A stretch of 64,000 nt of DNA, from NCBI RefSeq assembly GCF_016466415.2, contig NZ_CP066771.1, forward strand, positions 992,001 to 1,056,000, given 5' to 3'. Position numbers and translations under genes: made by a program. The DNA comes from Ralstonia pickettii (lineage in GTDB: Bacteria; Pseudomonadota; Gammaproteobacteria; Burkholderiales; Burkholderiaceae). The stretch's first letter is position 1. Every line of letters starts with the position of its first letter. Of the stretch, positions 36,662 to 45,420 are shown in pieces. The notes beneath the pieces are model-generated. The model saw only the letters and a list, made by a program, of their open reading frames with translations, made no database searches and was not told the DNA's origin.

Positions 36662-37741
36662 TTATTCCGCCGTTACATGCAGTTTCGTCTGCAGCCCGGC
36701 GTCGTTGCTCGAATGCGTATGCACCAGCGTCTTGTCCGGATTCGCATACCGGTAGGCGCGCCGCAGCGCCATCGCCACTTCATGAAAGCCCGACAGAATC
36801 AGCTTCTGCTTGTTTGGATACAGCGCGATATCGCCCGCCGCGAACACGCCCGGGCGCGAGGTCTCGTACGCCGTTGTTTCCACCGTAATACGGCCCGCGC
36901 GCATCTCCACGCCCCAGTTGACAATCGGGCCCGGCTCGGAAATCAGACCATACAGGGCGATCAGTTCATCGCAGGGCAGAACGGTTTCGCCGTCGCGCCC
37001 GCGGATGGCTGCGCCGGTGAGCGTGCCGTCGGGCGTGCTGTCCAGGCGCGAAAGCATGCCGAGCACGAAATCCATTTCGCCGGCGGCGACGGCGGCGCGC
37101 ATTTCAGCAACGCTCGCATCGGCCGCTCGGAAGCCCTCTCGCCGATGGACCAGTGTCACGCGTGCGGCGACTTTGCACAGCGCGAGCGCCCAGTCGAGCG
37201 CGGAATCCCCGCCGCCGGCGATGACGACGCGCTTGCCCGCAAAGCGCGCGGTGTCGCGCACGGCATAGTGCAGATGGCGACCTTCCAGAGCGGCCGCTTC
37301 AGGCAAAGCCACACGTTGTGGGGTGAACGCACCGTTGCCTGCCGTAATGAGTACGGCGGCGCAGTCGAACACGTCGCCGGCGCTGGTGGTGACCCGAAAG
37401 CGCCGGCCCTGCTCGCTTTCCAGTGTCTCCACGGTTTCGGCCCTGCGACCACACAGGATGGGGTAGTTGAACGGCGCGCATTGGGCCATCAGCCGGTCGA
37501 CGAGTTCCTGCGCCGTGCACGAGACCAGCGCCGGGATGTCATAGATCGGCTTTTCCGGGTACAGCTCCGTGCATTGGCCGCCCGGGCGGTCCAAGGCATC
37601 CACCAGCACGCAAGACAAGCCGAGCACGCCTGCCTGGAACGCCGCAAACAGCCCGACTGGCCCGGCGCCCACGACGAGCACGTCGATAGTTTGCTCCACG
37701 GGCTGGGGGGAATTGGCGACGAGTGTGGTTGCGGAAGTCAT
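36662..37741 (-). CDS. Ferredoxin--NADP+ reductase, thioredoxin-reductase-like type
   Basis: From ATG 37741 the protein has 359 residues with two nucleotide-binding motifs: FAD site VGAGPVG near 22-28 and NADP site AGGGDSALDWA near 172, plus GGQCTELYPEKPIYDIPA typical of the YumC/type 2 reductase family. It lacks the CxxC redox pair of thioredoxin reductase, so it should pass electrons between NADPH and ferredoxin rather than thioredoxin. The likely partner in this window is FdxA. It starts a three-gene operon with DUF4166 and DCC genes. The frame runs upstream into unrelated sequence. Confidence 0.92.
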   Translation of the reverse strand: MTSATTLVANSPQPVEQTIDVLVVGAGPVGLFAAFQAGVLGLSCVLVDALDRPGGQCTELYPEKPIYDIPALVSCTAQELVDRLMAQCAPFNYPILCGRRAETVETLESEQGRRFRVTTSAGDVFDCAAVLITAGNGAFTPQRVALPEAAALEGRHLHYAVRDTARFAGKRVVIAGGGDSALDWALALCKVAARVTLVHRREGFRAADASVAEMRAAVAAGEMDFVLGMLSRLDSTPDGTLTGAAIRGRDGETVLPCDELIALYGLISEPGPIVNWGVEMRAGRITVETTAYETSRPGVFAAGDIALYPNKQKLILSGFHEVAMALRRAYRYANPDKTLVHTHSSNDAGLQTKLHVTAE

Positions 37742-37892
37742 GGCAAAGCGAATGGGACAAAACAATGCGGCCACTATAGCCTGCAGCAAGCGGCCCGCCG
37801 CGAACACCGCCACGGGCAGTCGGGTCTTCCGGATGCCGATCCGTGGGGGGCAGGGCTCCCCCGGTTGCGCGCCGCAGCAGTAAAATGGCGAA

Positions 37893-38753
37893 ATGCCAAA
37901 TCTCTCCGCCGCCTCCGCCCGAAATGCCGATCTGCACTGCCACTCCACGGTGTCGGACGGCATGCTCGCGCCGCACGAAGTGGCCGCGCGTGCTGCCGCC
38001 CACGGTGTGACGCTCTGGGCGTTGACTGACCACGACGAAGTGGGTGGACAGGCCGCCGCGCGCGAAGCCGCAACGGTCCTGGGCATGGATTACCTCTCGG
38101 GTGTGGAGATTTCCGTGACGTGGGCGGGGCGCACGCTGCACATCGTCGGCCTGGGCATCGATCCGGATAACGCCGATCTGGCGCAGGGCCTGGAACGCAC
38201 GCGCTCCGGCCGCTGCGCGCGCGCCGAAGACATCAGCGCCGCGCTTGCCAAGCTCGGCATCGAAGGCGCCTACGAAGGTGCTTTGCGGTACGCCGGCAAC
38301 CCGGACATGGTCTCGCGCACCCATTTCGCACGCTTCCTCGTCGAGCACGGTCACTGCCGCGACATCCACGAGGTGTTCGACCGCTATCTGGGCGACGGCA
38401 AGCCGGGCTACGTGCCGCATCGCTGGGCGCGCCTGGCCGATGCGATCAACTGGATCAAGGGCGCGGGCGGCGTCGCGGTGATGGCGCATCCGGGGCGCTA
38501 CACGCTGTCGCTGGTCGAGCACGGCGCGTTGTTTGACGAATTCAAGGCGCTGGGCGGCGAGGGCGTCGAAGTCGTCACTGGCAGTCATACGCCCGACCAA
38601 TATGCGCTGTATGCCGACGTAGCCCGCCGCTACGGCCTGCTGGCGTCGCGCGGTTCAGACTTCCATGGCCCGGGCGAGGGCCGCGTCGAACTCGGCACGC
38701 TGCCGCCGCTGCCCGATAACCTGACGCCGGTGTGGAGCCGGTGGATGTCCTGA
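37893..38753 (+). CDS. PHP domain phosphatase/exoribonuclease (Rnm/YciV-like)
   Basis: A 286-residue PHP-fold metal phosphoesterase: DLHCHSTVSDG near residue 13, TDHDEVGG near 45, EIS near 71, HIVGLGID near 82, MAHPGRY near 195 and a final SDFHGP. These supply the trinuclear metal site. The E. coli relative (YciV, RNase AM) removes 5' ends of small RNAs and cleaves 3',5'-nucleoside bisphosphates. Adjacent yciO as in E. coli supports this identity. A TAAAAT -10-like element lies at 37881-37886, very close to the ATG, so the leader would be extremely short. Confidence 0.88.
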   Translation: MPNLSAASARNADLHCHSTVSDGMLAPHEVAARAAAHGVTLWALTDHDEVGGQAAAREAATVLGMDYLSGVEISVTWAGRTLHIVGLGIDPDNADLAQGLERTRSGRCARAEDISAALAKLGIEGAYEGALRYAGNPDMVSRTHFARFLVEHGHCRDIHEVFDRYLGDGKPGYVPHRWARLADAINWIKGAGGVAVMAHPGRYTLSLVEHGALFDEFKALGGEGVEVVTGSHTPDQYALYADVARRYGLLASRGSDFHGPGEGRVELGTLPPLPDNLTPVWSRWMS

Positions 38754-38766
38754 CCGCGCGGCTGCC

Positions 38767-39390
38767 ATGTCCCAGTTCTTCCAGATCCACCCGACTACGC
38801 CGCAAGGGCGCTTGATCCGCCAGGCCGTGGAGATCATCCGCGGCGGGGGCCTGGTCGCGCTGCCCACCGATTCCTGCTACGCGCTCGCCTGCCATCTGGA
38901 CGACAAATCGGCCGTCGAGCGCCTGCGCCGCGTGCGCAGCATCGACGAAAAGCATCACCTGACATTGATGTGCCGGGACCTTTCCGAGCTGGCCACGTTC
39001 GCGCGTGTCGACAACAAGCAATATCGCGTGCTGAAGGCGGCCACACCGGGGCCGTTCGTCTTCCTGCTGGAGGCGACCAAGGAGGTGCCGCGCCGGCTTT
39101 CGCACCCGTCGCGCAAGACGATCGGCCTGCGCGTACCGGAACACGCGATTCCCCTGGCGCTGATGGCCGAGCTGGGTGAGCCGCTGCTCTCCGCCACGCT
39201 GCAACTGCCCGGCGATGACGAACCGCTCAACGAGGCCGAGACCATTCGGGATCGGCTTGAAAAGCAGCTTGAACTCGTCATCGACGGTGGCCCGGCCCCG
39301 GCCGAACCCACCACCGTCATCGACCTGACAGGCGGCGAGCCCGAGCTTGTGCGCCAAGGCCGGGGTGATCCGGCTCGCGTGGGCCTGTAG
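38767..39390 (+). CDS. YciO-type Sua5/YrdC domain protein
   Basis: The 207-residue protein has the YrdC fold with GGGLVALPTDSCYALAC near 26-42, the KxR-like RRVRSIDEKHH region and SHPSRKTIGLRVPEH near 116-130. It belongs to the YciO branch rather than the tRNA-modifying TsaC/Sua5 branch, though related ATP/threonine-binding residues are present. Biochemical function is not firmly known; a weak threonylcarbamoyl-adenylate synthase activity is possible. It follows the PHP gene by 13 bases in a short operon. Confidence 0.88.
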   Translation: MSQFFQIHPTTPQGRLIRQAVEIIRGGGLVALPTDSCYALACHLDDKSAVERLRRVRSIDEKHHLTLMCRDLSELATFARVDNKQYRVLKAATPGPFVFLLEATKEVPRRLSHPSRKTIGLRVPEHAIPLALMAELGEPLLSATLQLPGDDEPLNEAETIRDRLEKQLELVIDGGPAPAEPTTVIDLTGGEPELVRQGRGDPARVGL

Positions 39391-39441
39391 GCCAGCCCTT
39401 GGCGCTTGCTTCGGTGGCGTCGTGCTGCGGCGCGCGCTTGC

Positions 39442-39447
39442 TACAAT
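39442..39447 (+). promoter_or_regulatory. -10-like element before the M50 protease gene
   Basis: TACAAT lies ten bases before the ATG at 39457, in a GC-rich background. If used, transcription would begin very close to the start codon. No convincing -35 was seen. Confidence 0.35.
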
Positions 39448-39456
39448 AGCGCGCCT

Positions 39457-40122
39457 ATGGACCCCACACTGATCCAGAACATCGCGGTTTACGCGATTCC
39501 CGTCCTGTTTGCCATCACGCTGCATGAGGCGGCGCACGGTTACGTCGCCAAGCATTTCGGCGACGATACAGCCTATGTCATGGGCCGCATCAGCATCAAT
39601 CCCCTGCGCCACATCGATCCCATCGGCACGATTGCGATGCCGTTGCTGCTGTATTTTGCGACCCATGGTGCCTTCGTGTTTGGCTATGCCAAGCCGGTGC
39701 CGGTGCGCTTCGACCGTCTGCGGGACCCGCGCTGGCATGGCATGTGGGTGGCGCTGGCGGGGCCCGTTACCAACTTTGGCCAGGCGATCTTCTGGGGCGT
39801 GCTGGCGGTGGTGTTCGCGGTGGGCGGCGTGAACGAGCCGTTCCTGATCGGCATGGCGCGCGCGGGCATTCTGGTCAATATGGTGATGGCGGCGTTCAAC
39901 ATGTTTCCGCTGCCGCCGCTCGATGGCGGGCGCGTGCTGGCAGCACTCCTGCCACCCCGGATGGCGCTCGGTCTATCGCGCATCGAACCGTTCGGCTTCT
40001 TTATCGTGATGGCGTTGATTATTTCCAACGTCATCACCAACGTCTGGATGCGCCCGATCATGGCGCTGCTGTTTCAACTGCTGCAGTGGATTCTGAGTCC
40101 GCTGCAGATGCTGTTTTCCTGA
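39457..40122 (+). CDS. Site-2 protease family (M50) membrane protein
   Basis: From ATG 39457 the product has 221 residues, with five or six membrane helices, the zinc motif HEAAH at about residue 23 and the second metal ligand in NMFPLPPLDGGRV near 150. It is a short member of the intramembrane zinc metalloprotease family without PDZ or CBS domains. Its substrate is unknown. It stands between yciO and trpS, spaced by 66 and 21 bases respectively, and probably shares a transcript with trpS. Confidence 0.9.
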   Translation: MDPTLIQNIAVYAIPVLFAITLHEAAHGYVAKHFGDDTAYVMGRISINPLRHIDPIGTIAMPLLLYFATHGAFVFGYAKPVPVRFDRLRDPRWHGMWVALAGPVTNFGQAIFWGVLAVVFAVGGVNEPFLIGMARAGILVNMVMAAFNMFPLPPLDGGRVLAALLPPRMALGLSRIEPFGFFIVMALIISNVITNVWMRPIMALLFQLLQWILSPLQMLFS

Positions 40123-40143
40123 GTCTTCAACTCCATTTCCCAC

Positions 40144-41346
40144 ATGTTTCCTGACCGCGTTCTCTCTGGCATGCGTCCGACCGGTGCGCTGCACCTGGGG
40201 CATTACCACGGCGTCCTGAAAAACTGGGTCCGGCTGCAAGCCGAGTATCCGTGCTTCTTCTTCGTCGCCGACTGGCATGCGCTGACCACGCACTACGAGT
40301 CGCCCGAGGTGATCGAGGAATCGGTGTGGGAAATGCTGATCGACTGGCTCGCTGCGGGTGTCGATCCGACGCAGTCCACACTGTTCATCCAGAGCCGTGT
40401 GCCCGAGCACGCGGAGCTGTTCCTGCTGCTCTCGATGGGCACGCCGCTCGGCTGGCTCGAACGTGTGCCGACCTACAAGGACCAGATCGAAAAGCTGAAG
40501 GAGAAGGACCTCTCCACCTACGGCTTCCTCGGCTATCCGCTGTTGCAAGCCGCTGACATCCTGATCTACCGCGCTGGCTTCGTGCCGGTGGGCGAAGACC
40601 AGGTGCCGCACGTCGAGATGACACGCGAAGTCGCCCGCCGGTTCAATTACCTCTATGGCCGTGAACCGGGCTTCGAAGAGAAGGCGCTGGAGGCGGCAAA
40701 GAAACTGGGCGGCAAGCGCGCCAAGCTGTATTTGGAACTGCGCACAGCCTACCAGGAGCGCGGTGAAGACGAGGCCCTGGAGCAGGCCCGCGCACTGCTG
40801 GCCGAATCGCAGAGCCTGTCCATGGGCGACCGCGAACGCCTGTTCGGCTATCTGGAAGGCGCCCGCAAGATCATCCTGCCCGAGCCGCAGGTGCTGCTGA
40901 CCGAGGCTTCGCGCATGCCGGGTCTCGACGGCCAGAAGATGTCCAAGTCGTACGGCAACACGATCCGCATGCGCGAGGACAAGGAAACCGTCGAGAAAAA
41001 GGTTCGCACCATGCCGACCGATCCGGCTCGCGTGCGCCGCACCGATCCGGGCGACCCGGACAAGTGTCCGGTCTGGCAGTTGCATCAGGTCTACTCTGAT
41101 GCCGACACGAAAGAGTGGGTGCAAAAGGGTTGCCGCAGCGCCGGCATTGGCTGCCTGGAGTGCAAGCAGCCCGTGATCGAGGGCATCCTGCGGGAGCAGC
41201 AGCCGATGCTTGAGCGCGCCCAGAAATACATCGACGATCCGTCACTGCTGCGCGCCATCATTGCCGATGGCTGCGACAACGCCCGCAAGGTTACGCAGGA
41301 GACCATGCGCGAGGTGCGCGAGGCGATGGGTCTGTCGTACAGCTGA
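40144..41346 (+). CDS. trpS: Tryptophanyl-tRNA synthetase
   Basis: A 400-residue class Ic synthetase with the HIGH-like GALHLGHY near the N-terminus and KMSKS in GLDGQKMSKSYGN near 265. It charges tRNA-Trp. The protein is longer than the E. coli enzyme (334) because of an extra helical region between the Rossmann fold and the C-terminal part (around 175-245), a feature shared by many beta-proteobacterial TrpS proteins. Four cysteines near the C-terminus (CPVWQ and GCRSAGIGCLECKQP) could bind a metal. Confidence 0.96.
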   Translation: MFPDRVLSGMRPTGALHLGHYHGVLKNWVRLQAEYPCFFFVADWHALTTHYESPEVIEESVWEMLIDWLAAGVDPTQSTLFIQSRVPEHAELFLLLSMGTPLGWLERVPTYKDQIEKLKEKDLSTYGFLGYPLLQAADILIYRAGFVPVGEDQVPHVEMTREVARRFNYLYGREPGFEEKALEAAKKLGGKRAKLYLELRTAYQERGEDEALEQARALLAESQSLSMGDRERLFGYLEGARKIILPEPQVLLTEASRMPGLDGQKMSKSYGNTIRMREDKETVEKKVRTMPTDPARVRRTDPGDPDKCPVWQLHQVYSDADTKEWVQKGCRSAGIGCLECKQPVIEGILREQQPMLERAQKYIDDPSLLRAIIADGCDNARKVTQETMREVREAMGLSYS

Positions 41347-41356
41347 TGGGCTGTTG

Positions 41357-41923
41357 ATGTCTGCTGTCGCGTCTGATTCACACACGTTCGCTGCGCCCTC
41401 GCCGTGGGTGGTGCGTTGGGCTGCTGGACTGCCGGCTGGCGCCTCCGTGCTGGACGTGGCTTGCGGCAGTGGACGCCACGTGCGCTGGCTGGCCGCACGC
41501 GGTCTACGCCTGACTGGCATCGACCGCGATGCGGCCGCGCTGTCGGGCCTCGCCGGCATCGCCGAAACCATCGTCGCTGACATCGAAGGCGGCCCCTGGC
41601 CGTTGCCTGCCGGCGCCACTTTCGATGCCGTTGTCGTCACGAACTATCTGCACCGACCGCTTTGGCCGCACTTGCTGGCGGCCGTCGCGCCGGGCGGCCG
41701 GCTGATCTACGAAACTTTCGCCGACGGAAACGAAACCGTAGGGAAGCCGTCGAACTCGGCATTCCTGCTGACACCAGGCGAACTGCTCGATGCCGTGCGA
41801 GGCCCGATGCGGGTGATCGGCTACGAAGACGGTTTTCTCGCATCGCCCCGAGACGCTTACTTGCAGCGGATTTGCGCGGTTCGCGAGCCCTCAGGGGCGG
41901 TTGCGCCGCGCTACGCACTTTGA
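41357..41923 (+). CDS. Class I SAM-dependent methyltransferase
   Basis: From ATG 41357 the product is 188 residues with the Rossmann-type SAM motif VLDVACGSGRHVRWLAARG near residue 30 and an acidic GIDRD ending motif II. It also has VVVTNYLHRP near 95 and GGRLIYETFADGNE, similar to tellurite-resistance TehB-like methyltransferases. The substrate is unknown. It is 10 bases behind trpS, hence co-transcribed, and upstream of dapA. Confidence 0.85.
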   Translation: MSAVASDSHTFAAPSPWVVRWAAGLPAGASVLDVACGSGRHVRWLAARGLRLTGIDRDAAALSGLAGIAETIVADIEGGPWPLPAGATFDAVVVTNYLHRPLWPHLLAAVAPGGRLIYETFADGNETVGKPSNSAFLLTPGELLDAVRGPMRVIGYEDGFLASPRDAYLQRICAVREPSGAVAPRYAL

Positions 41924-41995
41924 AGTTGCTGAGGACGGCGGCTTACCCGTCTCTTGGCGGGTCTCAGATGTGGCGAATCCGTTCTGACGATCCGG

Positions 41996-42001
41996 TACAA
42001 T
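41996..42001 (+). promoter_or_regulatory. Probable -10 element before dapA
   Basis: A TACAAT hexamer lies 40 bases before the dapA ATG, within GGTACAATCC. The -35 side is not clear. It suggests dapA and bamC are made from their own promoter rather than only from read-through of trpS. Confidence 0.45.
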
Positions 42002-42041
42002 CCGACTGTTTACGTTCACGCTTTTGTCTGCTTTCGAAACC

Positions 42042-42926
42042 ATGATCCAGATTTCCGGCAGTCTCGTCGCCATCGTCACGCCCATGCACGAGGACGGCAG
42101 CCTTGATTTCCCGTCCCTGCGCAAGCTCATCGACTGGCACATCGCCGAAGGCACCGACGGCATCGTGATCGTCGGAACGAGTGGCGAATCGCCCACCGTG
42201 TCGGTGGAAGAGCACCGTGAACTGATCAGGGTGGCGGTCGAGCAAGCTAACAAGCGCGTTCCCATCATCGCCGGCACGGGCGGCAACTCCACCACCGAGG
42301 CGATCGAGCTCACGGCGTATGCCAAGCAAGTGGGCGCTGACGCTTCGCTTCAGGTCGTGCCGTACTACAACAAGCCGGCGCAGGAAGGCATGTATCTGCA
42401 CTTCCGCAAGGTGGCCGAGTCGGTGGATCTGCCGGTTATTCTGTACAACGTGCCGGGCCGCACCGTGGCCGATATGACGGTCGAAACCATGCTGCGTCTG
42501 GCTGAAGTGCCGGGCATCATCGGCGTGAAGGAAGCCACGGGCAACATTGACCGCGCTGCGCAACTCATCAAGGGCGCGCCGGGCTCGTTCAAGATTTACA
42601 GCGGGGATGACCCGACCGCCATCGCGCTGATGCTGCTGGGTGGGCACGGCAATATCTCCGTGACGGCCAACGTTGCGCCGCGCGCCATGCACGAACTGTG
42701 CGCAGCAGCCATGCGCGGCGACGTGGAAACGGCTCGCCGCATCCACATGCAACTGCTGTCGGTGCACAAGAATCTGTTCGTCGAGTCGAATCCGATTCCC
42801 GTCAAGTGGGCTCTCCAGGCCATGGGCAAGATGGAAGGCGGCATCCGCCTGCCGTTGACGCCGCTGGCCCCCCAGTATCACGAGGTCGTGCGCGCATCCC
42901 TGAAGGATGCCGGGCTGCTCTCCTGA
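42042..42926 (+). CDS. dapA: 4-hydroxy-tetrahydrodipicolinate synthase
   Basis: A 294-residue TIM-barrel aldolase of the lysine/diaminopimelate pathway, condensing pyruvate with aspartate semialdehyde. It shows [18 protein letters not shown] (tyrosine 133 region), YNVPGRT and GVKEATGN with the Schiff-base lysine near 162. Length and N-terminus ([15 protein letters not shown]) are standard. TTG at 42024 is possible but would add six residues not typical of the family. The gene pair dapA-bamC is conserved in proteobacteria, linking cell wall and outer membrane. Confidence 0.96.
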   Translation: MIQISGSLVAIVTPMHEDGSLDFPSLRKLIDWHIAEGTDGIVIVGTSGESPTVSVEEHRELIRVAVEQANKRVPIIAGTGGNSTTEAIELTAYAKQVGADASLQVVPYYNKPAQEGMYLHFRKVAESVDLPVILYNVPGRTVADMTVETMLRLAEVPGIIGVKEATGNIDRAAQLIKGAPGSFKIYSGDDPTAIALMLLGGHGNISVTANVAPRAMHELCAAAMRGDVETARRIHMQLLSVHKNLFVESNPIPVKWALQAMGKMEGGIRLPLTPLAPQYHEVVRASLKDAGLLS

Positions 42927-42987
42927 TTGTTTCAAGGCGCTTCTCAGGCCCTTAAGCCATCGTTCTCATCTGAAGGATCGCAAGTCA

Positions 42988-44184
42988 ATGAAACTGCACC
43001 AAACCCGTCGCGGGGCTATGGCGACGTCCGCTCAACTGTTGCTGGCCGCGTTGTCGGTTGCCCTGATTTCCGGTTGCGATACCGTCAATGAGGTGATGCA
43101 GCCGGACCGCATCGATTACAAATCGCAGGCCAAGAAGGGCCCGACGCTTGAGGTCCCGCCCGACCTGACCGGCATCCAGGCGGATCGCCGCTATGCCGCA
43201 CCGGACACGGGCACGACCACGCTGTCGGCCTACACGTCGACGGCGCCCAAGGTCACGACGCCGGGCTCGGGCACCGAGAACGTGCTGCCCGCCGTGTCCG
43301 ACATGCGCATCGAGCGCGATGGCAATCAGCGCTGGCTGGTTGTGAAGACCACGCCGGATGCCCTGTGGCCACAATTGCGCACGTTCTGGCAAGAGCTGGG
43401 CTTCCTGCTGGTGATCGACTCGCCCGAGACCGGCATCATGGAAACCGACTGGGCCGAGAATCGCGCGAAGATTCCGCAGGACATCATCCGCCGCACCGTC
43501 GGCAAGGTGTTCGATGGCTTGTACTCGACGTCTGAGCGTGACAAGTTCCGCACCCGCATCGAGAAGGGTCCGAACGGCACGGTCGAAGTCTACATCTCGC
43601 ACCGCGGCGCGCAGGAACAACTGGTCGGTTCGTCCAAGGACCAGACCGTGTGGACGCCGCGTCCGGCCGATCCGGAACTCGAAGCCGAATTCCTGTCGCG
43701 CCTGATGCAGCGTCTGGGCGCCAGCAAGGAAGCCGCGCAGCAGAAGCTCGCACAAACGCAGGCTGTGCACCCGGTGCAAGACGGCGCGAAGGCCGAACCG
43801 GCTCCGCGTACCGGCCCGTCGTTGCTCACGCAGTCGAATGGCCAACCGATCCTGCAGGTGCCGGAGCCCTTTGATCGTGCATGGCGTACCGTGGGCCTGG
43901 CGCTGGATCGCGTGAACTTTACCGTGGATGATCGCGATCGTTCGCAAGGCGTGTATTTCGTTCGCTACGCTGATACGCGTGCCGAAGCGAATGCACCGGG
44001 CTTCTTCTCGCGCCTGTTCTCGGGCACGAAGATCGAAGACCTCAAGCGCGCCAAGCGTTACCGCGTGGTGGTGAAGGATGCCGGCACGTCGTCGACGGTG
44101 CTGGTGCAGAACGACGACGGCTCCGCGCAGACCGGTGACATCGGCAAGCGCATCCTGTCGCTGCTCGACGAGCAACTGCGGTAA
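42988..44184 (+). CDS. bamC: Outer membrane assembly lipoprotein BamC
   Basis: From ATG 42988 the protein has 398 residues, a lipoprotein signal with LISGC (cysteine 30) and two helix-grip domains connected by a linker rich in glutamine and alanine (about 245-285). The conserved unstructured N-terminal segment DYKSQAKKGPTLEVPPDLT is where BamC binds BamD. It is larger than the E. coli protein (344). It follows dapA as in E. coli. GAAGGATCG is its ribosome site. Confidence 0.92.
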   Translation: MKLHQTRRGAMATSAQLLLAALSVALISGCDTVNEVMQPDRIDYKSQAKKGPTLEVPPDLTGIQADRRYAAPDTGTTTLSAYTSTAPKVTTPGSGTENVLPAVSDMRIERDGNQRWLVVKTTPDALWPQLRTFWQELGFLLVIDSPETGIMETDWAENRAKIPQDIIRRTVGKVFDGLYSTSERDKFRTRIEKGPNGTVEVYISHRGAQEQLVGSSKDQTVWTPRPADPELEAEFLSRLMQRLGASKEAAQQKLAQTQAVHPVQDGAKAEPAPRTGPSLLTQSNGQPILQVPEPFDRAWRTVGLALDRVNFTVDDRDRSQGVYFVRYADTRAEANAPGFFSRLFSGTKIEDLKRAKRYRVVVKDAGTSSTVLVQNDDGSAQTGDIGKRILSLLDEQLR

Positions 44185-44218
44185 TCGACGTTATGCAGTA
44201 TGGCTGCCTGGGTGGGCG

Positions 44219-45004
44219 ATGACACTGAGATTCGCCAGCCTTGGCAGCGGCAGTGAAGGGAATGCGCTGCTCGTCGAATCCGCGAGCGGCGCGACGTGCA
44301 CGCGCATCCTGCTGGATTGCGGATTCGGTATCCGCGAGACCGTGCGACGGCTCGAACGCCTGGGCTGTACGCCCGAATCCCTCAACGCCATCCTCGTCAC
44401 GCACGAGCATAGCGATCACGTTGGCAGCGCCTATGCGGTTGCCGCCAAATTCGATATCCCCGTCTGGACCAGCCACGGTACGTATCGCGCCACGGAAAAC
44501 CTGCGCGGCGCCGACCGTGCAGCCGTGCGTTTCTGCCGCGCCGACGATATGTTCTGTGTCGGTGATCTGCAGATCCTGCCATACACCGTGCCGCACGACG
44601 CGCGCGAGCCACTGCAGTTCGTTTTCAACGACGGTGCGCGGCGCCTGGGTGTGCTGACCGATGCCGGCATGTTGACGGAATACCTGTGCGCCCATCTGGC
44701 AGGCATGCACGCCCTCGTGCTCGAATGCAATCATGACCGCGAGATGCTGGCCAATTCAGCCTATCCGTGGTCATTGAAACGGCGTATCGGTGGAGATTTC
44801 GGCCATTTGGCCAATGACATTGCAGCCGCGATCCTTACGCGCGTTCGCCACGACGCGTTGCATACGGTCGTTGCTGCGCATCTGTCCAAGCAGAACAACA
44901 CGCCGCTATTGGCTGCTGAGGCGATTGCCGTGCCGCTGGGGGCTCGCACTGAAGACATGCCGATTGCGGATCAGGAAGAGGGCCTGCTTTGGTGCACCGT
45001 TTGA
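44219..45004 (+). CDS. Metallo-beta-lactamase fold hydrolase (YycJ-like)
   Basis: From ATG 44219 the product has 261 residues with the metal motif THEHSDHVG near 63-70, LECNHDREML near 163 and a late AHLSKQNNTP histidine near 225. This pattern matches the YycJ/WalJ-like branch of MBL proteins, associated with DNA end processing. It starts 34 bases after bamC with GGTGGGCG just before the ATG. No signal peptide, so it is cytoplasmic. Its role next to bamC is not known. Confidence 0.85.
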   Translation: MTLRFASLGSGSEGNALLVESASGATCTRILLDCGFGIRETVRRLERLGCTPESLNAILVTHEHSDHVGSAYAVAAKFDIPVWTSHGTYRATENLRGADRAAVRFCRADDMFCVGDLQILPYTVPHDAREPLQFVFNDGARRLGVLTDAGMLTEYLCAHLAGMHALVLECNHDREMLANSAYPWSLKRRIGGDFGHLANDIAAAILTRVRHDALHTVVAAHLSKQNNTPLLAAEAIAVPLGARTEDMPIADQEEGLLWCTV

Positions 45005-45111
45005 GGGCGGCTGGTCCGATCGACGCGGCTTGTAAGATTCAGAAACAACTTTGAATGGCGGATGGGTCGCGTAGTTGCTGCTCGGAGTTCCAACGCTAGA
45101 TGGGCGCCCAT

Positions 45112-45142
45112 AAAAAAAGCCGACCTGAAGGTCGGCTTTTTT
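45112..45142 (-). terminator. Intrinsic terminator of the small lipoprotein gene
   Basis: AAAAAAGCCGACCT and AGGTCGGCTTTTTT form a long stem with a two-base centre, and the T tract is right for the minus-strand gene ending at 45161. Because the A and T tracts are symmetric it can also serve the plus-strand MBL gene. Confidence 0.88.
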
Positions 45143-45160
45143 GTCTCGCGAGAAACGCGA

Positions 45161-45367
45161 TTATTGCTTGGCAGCCGGGGCCGAAGCAGCAGCATCCGAA
45201 GCAGCCGGAGCAGCAGCGGCGTCCGAAGCAGCCGGGGCAGCCGGAGCAGCAGCGGCGGGAGCCGAAGCTTCCGGAGCGGCGGTCGGAGCAGCGGCTTCTT
45301 CCTTCTTACCGCAAGCAGCCAGAACCACAGCAGCCATCAGCGAGGCGATCAGGAGAGACTTTTTCAT
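45161..45367 (-). CDS. Small alanine-rich lipoprotein
   Basis: A 68-residue protein with a lipoprotein signal, MKKSLLIASLMAAVVLAAC (cysteine 19), then KKEE and about 40 residues composed almost only of alanine, proline and serine with scattered aspartate. The composition suggests a flexible tether at the outer membrane. The ribosome site AAGGATCG is strong. The coding DNA contains imperfect tandem repeats (TCCGAAGCAGCCGG units) that could expand or contract. Upstream lies an 18-base perfect palindrome. I do not recognise a family beyond this type. Confidence 0.82.
   Translation of the reverse strand: MKKSLLIASLMAAVVLAACGKKEEAAAPTAAPEASAPAAAAPAAPAASDAAAAPAASDAAASAPAAKQ
45180..45300 (-). repeat. 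Imperfect tandem repeat inside the alanine-rich lipoprotein gene
   Basis: The + strand shows repeated blocks of TCCGAAGCAGCCGG(A/G)GCAGC(AG)CAGCGGCG, encoding the Ala/Ser/Asp/Pro tail in reverse. Two nearly identical copies differ by an inserted GCAGCCGGGGC-like segment. This is a plausible slippage site. Confidence 0.5.
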
Positions 45368-45420
45368 TTTTTCGATCCTTAAACTGAATTATGGAAAGCG
45401 GACAACAGAAAGCGCGATGA

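Noticed and set aside
41333-41346. TGTCGTACAGC similar to the GntR operator core
   Set aside because: It forms the last codons of trpS, matches only part of the core, and no regulated gene context fits.
45180-45300. Repeat array considered as CRISPR-like
   Set aside because: The repeats are imperfect, contiguous, in frame with a lipoprotein gene and without spacers or cas genes.
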